Shown piece after piece: positions 57,196-64,000 of a stretch of 64,000 nucleotides of DNA; positions within the stretch are counted from its first letter, which is position 1, and every line of letters starts with the position of its first letter. The position numbers and the translations under genes are program-made. The stretch comes from Ephydatia muelleri (Eukaryota > Porifera > Demospongiae > Spongillida > Spongillidae): assembly GCA_013339895.1 (NCBI GenBank), contig JABACO010000002.1, forward strand, positions 10,046,020 to 10,110,019, read 5' to 3'. Under the pieces are notes generated by a model that saw only the letters and a list, made by a program, of their open reading frames with translations, did no database searches and was not told the DNA's origin.

Positions 57196-57901
57196 GTGTA
57201 TAGTACAAGTCAGTCATGCGCATCCACCCCTTGCTGCAGCTGTGTTTGTTATCAGATGTACAGTAAGGCTTCCCACAAGTAAAAGTTCCCCCATGTACAT
57301 GTAAAGGGTCAATCTTTGTTGTTTTAAAGGTCCACTACACGTGTGTACAGAAGTGTTACCCAAAATTGAGTTGCATGAAAATGAAATAATTCATGTAATG
57401 CGCATGTAAAAATGTGTGCACAACTTATACTCTCATGTTTGCAACAATTATAGCATAGTATATATACATCACAATGGCAGATCTTGGAAAAATTTGAGTA
57501 ACTGCTGTCATTTACAAAAATAAATTTCCATAGGTGATAGGCCTAGTAGATAGTTAACAGCACATATCAGATGTGCTAATTTCAACACCACTGCACCTGC
57601 ATGCACCTCAGGTCATGTGATTGGATGAAATTCTACCAATAGAATTTTAGCACACCTACACACACACACACTCCACCCCTCCCCCTCAGTATGTGATGGC
57701 ATGCATGCAAAAGCGACCAATCAGTGAATGGACGGATGAAAATAGACCAATAGAATTATAGCACAGCTAGAAAACGTGGCTGTGCATGTATACCGGTATA
57801 AACTAACGACCCGTAGAACAGCACATTTCTCTCTTGAAAAAAATTCAAAGGTAAATACTAAATTTTTTACAAGTTGTTTCAATACTCTGTCTGTCACGTA
57901 G

Positions 57902-58373
57902 ATGGCTGAAGAAGTCGGGAAAGAATTTTTTGATGACTCTGAAGGAGAGGAGGTCGAGGAAACACATACATCCTCCTTCATCACAACTTCTGCCCCCGCC
58001 AGCGCTAGCCTCACCACCAGCAGCAGCGCTGACCCGCCAGCGCTAGCCTCACCACCAGCAGCAGCGCTGCCCCGCCAGCGCTAGCCTCACCACCAGCAGC
58101 AGCGCTGCCCCGCCAGCGCTAGCCCCACCACCAGCAGCAGCGCTGCCCCCGCCAACGCTAGCCCCACCACCAGCAGCAGCGCTCCCCCCCCCCCCCCCCC
58201 AGAGCTAGTCCCACCACCACCAACAGCGCCCCTCCCACCGCCAGTACCAGTTCTGCCCCCGCCTTTTTTCCTGCCCCCGCCACCCGCATGGCCATACCCA
58301 AGGCGGGGGGGGGGGGGGGGGGGGAGGGAGAAGAGGAAGAGGAGGGAGATAAGGCCGAGGAGGCGGCAAAATA
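57902..58373 (+). CDS. Acidic then Ala/Pro/Ser-rich repeat ORF, unrecognised
   Basis: It starts ATGGCTGAAGAAG after a TAG acceptor-like site: MAEEVGKEFFDDSEGEEVEE, then a 30-bp repeat giving S-A-x-P-A-S-A-S-x-T-T-S. The frame ends at 58084 through repeat-length change, while a neighbouring frame continues Pro-rich to a basic end and a TAA near 58373. It contains a C-run of about 18 (58183-58200) and a G-run of about 21 (58302-58322). Length-unstable DNA; coding status unclear. Confidence 0.3.
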
Positions 58374-58526
58374 ATTAATTATATTAAAAACAATTATACG
58401 TACCATTTTTTATTAAATATGTGTTCGTTAATTTATTACTTGTCATTTTGTCATTATTAAAGTCGTATTGTAAAAACAAAGCGTTTATAAGTTCTTTGAC
58501 ACGGAGAAAAAAAAACTTATGAAACA

Positions 58527-58820
58527 AGTAAATAAAAACATTCTCTAACGAGAAAGTTGGTGGGCATATAGGATTGACAATGTTGGTGTAATAAGCACGG
58601 AAACAAGAGTGACAGAAATGTTACTGGAAAATTGAAATAGGCCTATATTTAGCCCATTTTCTCAGGCGTGCGCTGCCTAAATGTGACTGGGCTAAATATA
58701 GGCCTATTTCAATTTTCCAGTAACATTTCTGTCACTCTTGTTTCCGTGCTTTTTACACCAACATTGTCAATCCTATATGCCCACCAACTTTCTCGTTAGA
58801 GAATGTTTTTATTTACTTGT
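58527..58820. mobile_element. 294-bp foldback element
   Basis: The left arm 58527-58657 (acaagtaaataaaaacattc...) is mirrored at 58689-58820 almost without mismatch, with a 31-bp spacer. It forms the right edge of the 5.1-kb insertion. No coding capacity; no clear target duplication. Confidence 0.85.
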
Positions 58821-60289
58821 TATCAGTGATATGCGCAGCCCGTTTTCACGCCCATGTGTCTTTGGCGGGAAAAGAGGGGGTTACATTAAGCGTGCGTAGT
58901 GGAGGAACCAACCGATAGAAAACGTTTGACGAGCAATAACGCTCATCAGCACACATGGGGAAGCGCATATACAACACACAGAAGTAGCCACGATTTTTTT
59001 AAACCTGTGATCTAGACCTGAGTTTTTTTAATGAATAAAAGGGGCAGTACTGTATGGGGGGGATCCACGTAATGAAGGTAAACCAGCGATGCAGAGTGTA
59101 TGGCCGCTTCTTGACGGAGGCTAGAAAGGGGAAAAAGGAGTTCATACAAGTGCAGAGAGTTTGCAGCACTCAGTCTGTGCAATTAACACAGGCAATTACG
59201 TAATGGGCCACTCACCCACAATCTTTTGTTTATGCGCATGCGTGATGGATGGAAATGATCTGAAGAGTACATAGTTTACTTCGCCCTTTTGATTGGACAG
59301 TGCACACAGCAGTTGTCTGCAAGAAGGTACCATAATAATTATGTGTACTGAATTGATGCATGTATACATGTATGTATACATGTAAGTTTACACTGGTCTT
59401 TTCTTACCAAAACAACCAACCACAAAAGTCAGGTGGTCAACCAGCAAACTTAAATCCACACAAAATTGTTGCTGGCATTTTGCAGCTGCCCCTCCCATCC
59501 AAATGGGATTTTCACTGGATGAGCACAGTTCCAATCATCCAGTAATCCTGGAGCAGCTGTGGTGTCCCATATGCCTAATGATTGTGAGCCAACCACTGGA
59601 GCTTGGAGCTACCATGTACTGAGTTTGACCTATGCCGTGAACCATGGTAAGGATTAAACAAACACTGATTGAACACACAAACAGAAGGAGGAAATAATCA
59701 ACAGCACCAAAGTGACTGACAAAGAATTTGCTGGTCCCTTTGTCAAGCAATTGGATGAAGCCCTCCAATCTTTTAAAATCCATAGGCAACAATACTTAGG
59801 TGGTGTTTTAGTTGGCAACCATATACACAAAACCCTCCAGGTATAAGTACCTGATTGCAGCTCTACAAAATGTAGCGCCTCCTCCTAAAAGAATGAAATA
59901 ATAATACCGCAATTCAGGATAAACTTCAACAGTAAGTATTGCTGGTAAAAAAAATTGTGGCTACAAGAACATACGAGAACTAGTTAGTACCTTCTGTTAC
60001 CTTTAATTTCTAGCCTGAATTCCAACTTTCTATCGGTTAGGAACATAGAAAACACACTTCGAAGAGCTAGGAAAGGTACGTCGAGGGTTACCCGCTTTCA
60101 ACAGCCATAACTTGCCGTGGCAAGAATTGCTGGCCCTAATGACTTGCATCAAAAAGAGGAACTGTAGCTTCTTTTGTAATCTGCTTTTAAATTGCGCTTG
60201 TAGCCATCCTGTCTTTTGTACCAGCTCACGTTTTCAGATCTCCAGGTTGTCAAGGGCGTTGCTATAGGCATTACGCAATCATTTCAGGA

Positions 60290-60480
60290 TTACAATGTAC
60301 TTTTTGTCCACAAAATATATTGTCGCAAACGCCTGTGTGGGGAACAGTGCACCATGCAGTGAGACAATGACACCAAAAGAACCGAACAGCATGCAGCGTA
60401 AGCTTAAGATGTACATGTATCACATTGGTTTTTTATTTTATTTTATCAGTCTTCACGTTAGTCGTACCCATGGTACTGCG
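60290..60480 (-). pseudogene. Diverged paralogue of the TIL-gene signal-peptide exon
   Basis: On the minus strand, ATG at about 60418 reads MYILSLRCMLFGSFGVIVSL, close to MSTLKLSLLIGLFGVIVSL of the TIL gene at 63092, at the mirrored place in the left arm. The copy then departs from the TIL exon (no matching donor and no following TIL exons down to the 1.8-kb module at 60135), so only the promoter and secretion signal remain. The minus frame stays open for about 45 codons. Confidence 0.55.
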
Positions 60481-62491
60481 GTTAGTTCTTGAATACGTAC
60501 AGCTAATTCGGTGGAACTCGCAACTTGTGGGTGGTGAGGCAAGCACATCCCTGGAATTGTAGTCCGTTGATTATTAAATTTAGTTTATCGTCTGGCGTTT
60601 CGCAGAATATCAGGCAGATCGAGTCGTATATTGTAATGTATGAACCACAAGTTTATACATGAATCACTGAAGAACGCAACACAAAATGGCGACTCTAACC
60701 TTAGAGTGCCTATAATGGCGTCTCCAGCCTTACCTTTTAACCGTGTGACTCGCTGACTCGCCAAATCATATACTGTTAAACCTGCATTTAAATAGCCGAT
60801 TTCATTTCAATACAATTAATTATTAACTGAGCAAGGAGACAGCGTTGTAAATGGAGAGGGGTCACTAAATATTAAAATATCTTAGCTATTAAAGTCAATC
60901 AATTATTATCCATTTCCTATGTTATAGCCAAACAATAACAAACAAGTTAGTCGTTTTGCTGTTAACATAAATTCAAACAAACACAACATTGCAAGTTGTA
61001 ACATTCAGTTGGACAATTGTATCAGTGAATCTCTACAACGGCATGCGTGAGTTAGGAATTAAAGTTTTTCAGAAGAACGTGCATGTACATACATGTAGGA
61101 TACGACAGGCATAATGTTCCCTTCTCTCTGACAACTCTTAGGATGCGTTGTCCACCGTACATGTCCTCCATAAGCAACATCTACATGTACATGTACATAG
61201 TCGTGCGTCGCCCAATTATTTGATCTGGGATTTACTGTAAGACATTCAGTGAAACCAAGCAGATCGTTACTTTGAAAGCCAGAGTTTTGTGACCTTCCCT
61301 TCCCCCCACACTGTTCACTTATTTAAACTTCACTAAATGTAGTATATACATCTCGCTCATCACTATGAATGTGTTATGTTCTGGTCCTGGTGTACAGGTC
61401 ATGTTTACACAGTTTGCAAAAGATGAAATTGGATCAAGTTATAAAACTACCGATTTGATGCACAATCACATTCATGCATCAAATCAGGTAAACATCACAG
61501 CCGCGAGCACAACACATTCATCATTCCTGCTTATGAGCAAGCTAGCCAGTGCTCTTTGTACACATGCATCTACATGTAGGTAAAAGTGCCGTCTCTAATA
61601 CAATATTTAATATGCATGATTTATTGCTAACTCTATGACAAAACATGTTGCAATTTCATCCCGGGCAAACTGTGAAAGCATGACCTGTACTAGGACTAGA
61701 ATATAACACATAATCATGATGAGTGTACTACACGCATGTACCTATACATTTAGTGAGTACAAATAAGCGGAAAGGTAACAAACTCGCTTGGCTTCGGGCT
61801 CTTCTTGGTAACGAGCTCGCTTAGTGTGCACACTCGTACTCACTCGGTTTCTCAGTTTTCTTGGTAATGTGGCTTGTTTAGCTTTCAAAGTAATGATCGC
61901 GCTTGGCTTCAATGTGTTACAGTAAATGCCAGATCAAATTATTGGGCCACGCACGACTATATGTACATGTGCATGCATGTAGATGTTGCTTATGGAGGAC
62001 ATGTACGGTGGACAACGCATCCTAAGAGAAGTTGTTCGAGAGAACCGCAAAAAAGGGAAAATAAAACACTGTACCACAGCTCCCCTATGTATGTACGTTC
62101 TTCGGAAAAAACTTCCCCTGCATGGGACAATTTCCAATCTAAAGTAATCATATCGGTTGTCCACACAATTGAGATTCACTGATACCTACCTACACGCAAG
62201 CAAAAACTATAGTTATTCAACAAGGTTATTCCATTTGCAATGTCAGTTGTACAGTTTGGATTTTTCTTTTTAAAAGCAAAACAACTTTAAAAACAAAAAT
62301 CTGGTCGGTTACACAGAAGTGTTTATTCTTGTATTGTTTGACTATAACATAGGAAATGAATAATTAAATGCTAAGATTTAGTGACCCCTGTCCACAATTG
62401 CCATCTACAACGCTTTCTTCCTGCTCAGTTAGTGAATTGTATTGAAACGAAATCCGCTATACCGGTATTCTAACTAGAGGTCAACAATATA

Positions 62492-62692
62492 TGGGATCGT
62501 TTCCGCGAAAAGGGACCCAACGCATGTTTTTAATCGTTTTTATATTCTAGAAATCTGAAATGTCCTCTACACATTGCTTCTTATGCACTGAGAATCGGAA
62601 TATCTGTCATGGAATTTTAAGGCGCTGAATTTTTAATTACTCAACGCATACTGGAAATTTTATAATGTGTGCGTTAGGCGGAAACGATCCCA
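62492..62692. mobile_element. 201-bp TA-flanked MITE (TGGGATCGTTTCCGC termini)
   Basis: Ends TGGGATCGTTTCCGC and GCGGAAACGATCCCA, with TA on each side. Best preserved member of the family seen at 22420-22637, about 15000 and 51590, and with ends like those of the 799-bp palindrome. It interrupts the right arm of the inverted duplication; the left arm keeps the empty TA site near 'acagtatatgatttggcgag' (read on the minus strand). Confidence 0.88.
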
Positions 62693-63021
62693 TACATGTA
62701 TATTCTTTGGCGAGTTATCAAACCCGGTAAAAATTCAAGGCGTTATAGTGGTGGAGAAGCTATGTTAGGCTCTCTAAGGTTAACGTCGACATTTTGTGTT
62801 GCGCTCTTTAATTCATGAATAAACTTGTGGTTATATTGACAACCTAATGGGCATGATATTCTGGGAAATGCAAGATCGCATGATAACCTAAATTTAATAA
62901 TCAACGAACTACAATTCCAGGGATGTGCTAGGCTCTCCACCCACATACAACAATCGCGATAGCGAGTCAGTTCCAACGAATTAGCTCTGCACCTTATTTA
63001 TAGAGGGCTTCAATCGTTATG

Positions 63022-63029
63022 TATATAAG
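63022..63029 (+). promoter_or_regulatory. TATA box of the TIL gene
   Basis: TATATAAG lies 70 bp before the ATG at 63092. A start of transcription near 63050-63055 would give a short leader. A second AT-rich word (TATTTATAG) sits at about 62995. Confidence 0.6.
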
Positions 63030-63091
63030 AACTAGCCGCAGTACCATGACTAACATTGCAGCTGAAGGCTGATTGATATCAAACCAAAGAG

Positions 63092-63872
63092 ATGAGTACT
63101 CTCAAGCTATCTCTGCTAATCGGTCTATTTGGTGTCATTGTCTCACTGGTCCACTGTGCCCCATCAAGTGATGAGATATCGACAGGTTAGTTAAACTACG
63201 AGTAACTATTCCTTTTCTAATTACCCGCTATCGCTCACCACTGTATACAGCCGCGAGACGGTGTCCACCAGGAATGGTGTACAGCGAAGAATGCATCGAA
63301 TGTGGCGGCACTATCACTTGCGCCAATCCGAACCCCATTATATGTCCGCTGGTTTGTGCAACGGGATGTACGTGTGCAGAAGGAACTATACTGGACGAAG
63401 AGACTGGAAAATGTGTGGAAACGTGCCCATTATGTGAGTTCTTTCAAACGCAGTTATATATAGATTGCCGCTTATAAATGCATACTTTAACACGAACACA
63501 GTGCCCATCAGGTGTCCAAACGGCTTTGTATTCGCCCGCTGTCTGAGCTGTGGTAACAGACCACTGACATGCGATGACCATGAGTTGACTCTTTGCTCAG
63601 GGATTTGTTTACCCGGATGTGATTGTCCCGAGGGTCAAGTTCTTGACCTAACGGCGGGAAAATGTGTGTCAAAGGAGTGTCAAAAGTGTCCGTTCGATGG
63701 TCAAGTATTCAAACGGTGTGTGAATTGCCCTCGGAACCCATTTACATGCGACAGCCCGTTCCACCCCTGCACTAGAGACTGTCTCCCTGGATGCGAGTGT
63801 CCCTTTGGAGAGGTGCTGGATCTAAAAGGAGGAAGATGTGTTCCATTGGAGGAGTGTAGTTTGGATAATTAA
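63092..63872 (+). CDS. Secreted cysteine-rich protein with three TIL-like domains
   Basis: Exons 63092-63185, 63251-63433 and 63502-63872; both introns are phase 1 and short (65 and 68 bp). 215 residues. Residues 1-22 are a signal peptide (LSLLIGLFGVIVSLVHCA). Three repeated modules follow, each of the form C-P-x-G/D...C-x2-C...T-C...C-x3-C-x-x-G-C-x-C-x2-G-x-x-L-D...G-x-C-V. The modules start at RRCPPGMVYSEEC, IRCPNGFVFARC and QKCPFDGQVFKRC. The pattern is that of trypsin-inhibitor-like (TIL) Cys-rich domains as in serine protease inhibitors and mucin/zonadhesin repeats. Protease inhibition outside the cell is the likely role, but reactive-site residues cannot be judged. TAA at 63870. A TATA box lies upstream, and the promoter belongs to an inverted duplication. 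Confidence 0.88.
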
Positions 63873-64000
63873 GATTTGCTGTGCATGTTTACATTGCAGG
63901 TTTGCTGATTAGTTCCTCTTCCTTAAAGAACGGTGTGAATTTGAATAATGAACAGAGTACACTTTAAGTTGTTATAAAATGCTTTGCCTCGTGATTTGCA

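Larger units (their letters stand above)
53716..58820. other. 5.1-kb insertion in the 1.8-kb module, composite
   Basis: Defined by comparison with 17522/17523, where the module is continuous. It begins with GAACCTGCgtcTGCAGGTTC (a short hairpin) and ends with a foldback (58527-58820). It contains a Lys/Arg-repeat ORF, a complete hAT element and an Ala/Pro minisatellite. The ends share no inverted repeat. It may be one large element or several nested insertions. It lacks the CTRR 3' end of a Helitron. Confidence 0.6.
53370..60135 (+). repeat. 1.8-kb module, copy 2 (split by a 5.1-kb insertion)
   Basis: The parts 53370-53382, 53520-53715 and 58821-60135 follow the 17301-19083 copy closely. Relative to it, this copy has a 128-bp MITE at 53383-53510, a 5,105-bp insertion at 53716-58820, and an internal deletion of roughly 190 bp near 59846. 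The coding patch of the unknown multi-copy family is present at about 59705-59845 (FKIHRQQYLGGVLVGNHIH) with a GG that copy 1 has lost. Confidence 0.75.
60290..63150. repeat. Large head-to-head inverted duplication
   Basis: The left arm, about 60340-61290, is mirrored by about 61875-63150. Paired stretches include 'gcatcctaagag'/'ctcttaggatgc', 'tggacaacgcatcc', 'cataggaaatg', 'acaaaatg' with 'cattttgtgttgcg', and the promoter/5' end of the TIL gene ('ccgcagtaccatg' on the right; the same on the minus strand at about 60470-60484). The right arm carries the 201-bp MITE at 62492-62692; the left arm lacks it. The spacer is about 61290-61875. Confidence 0.75.

Noticed and set aside
53716-58820. 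Helitron interpretation of the 5.1-kb insertion
   Set aside because: A TC at the 5' edge would fit, but the 3' edge lacks CTRR and a preceding short hairpin, and no Rep/helicase sequence is visible.

Overview
This window looks like nuclear DNA of an animal, most likely a marine sponge (demosponge). Genes are split into small exons by GT-AG introns. There is a two-death-domain gene, a run of EGF exons, a secreted cysteine-rich (TIL) gene, many kinds of metazoan transposable element, and frequent TACATGTA-type words. The sponge assignment is inference; only 'intron-rich metazoan' is well supported. I saw no bacterial operons, rRNA, CRISPR array or convincing tRNA.

Layout. 0.1-2.9 kb (-): scattered exons of a multi-copy protein family of unknown function. 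5.1-7.1 kb: a small MITE, an 18-bp minisatellite open in several frames, and a recurring 26-bp palindrome. 7.4-9.0 kb (+): decayed hAT-like (DUF4371-type) transposase. 10.7-11.1 kb (+): fragment of a non-LTR reverse transcriptase C-terminus. 11.3-14.2 kb (-): EGF-repeat transmembrane gene with a 443-bp internal duplication. 14.3-16.1 kb: decayed Ty3/gypsy fragment, then a 799-bp almost perfect palindrome. 17.3-19.1 kb: a 1.8-kb module found again at 53.4-60.1 kb. 20.4-39.4 kb (+): one host gene, TMA16 (ribosome-biogenesis factor), seven exons over 19 kb. Its introns hold minisatellites, a MITE, a complete piggyBac element with TTAA duplications, a nearly whole BEL/Pao retrotransposon with 145-bp LTRs, and a long inverted-repeat element. 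40-45 kb: another reverse transcriptase fragment and possible exons of a transmembrane protein. 46.4-47.7 kb (+): two-death-domain gene in three exons. 48.7-50.2 kb: a 1.5-kb element with terminal inverted repeats. 53.4-60.1 kb: second copy of the 1.8-kb module, carrying a 128-bp palindromic MITE and split by a 5.1-kb insertion that contains a hAT element with 8-bp duplications and ends in a foldback. 60.3-63.9 kb: large head-to-head inverted duplication; the right arm drives a three-exon secreted TIL-domain gene, while the left arm keeps only the promoter and a diverged signal-peptide exon.

Most of the window is therefore transposon-shaped, with four reasonably supported host genes (EGF-TM, TMA16, death-domain, TIL). 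Three points are most worth following: the reconstructed TMA16 gene and its nested elements; the uncharacterised family seen at three loci; and the paired copies that serve as natural empty sites for dating insertions.
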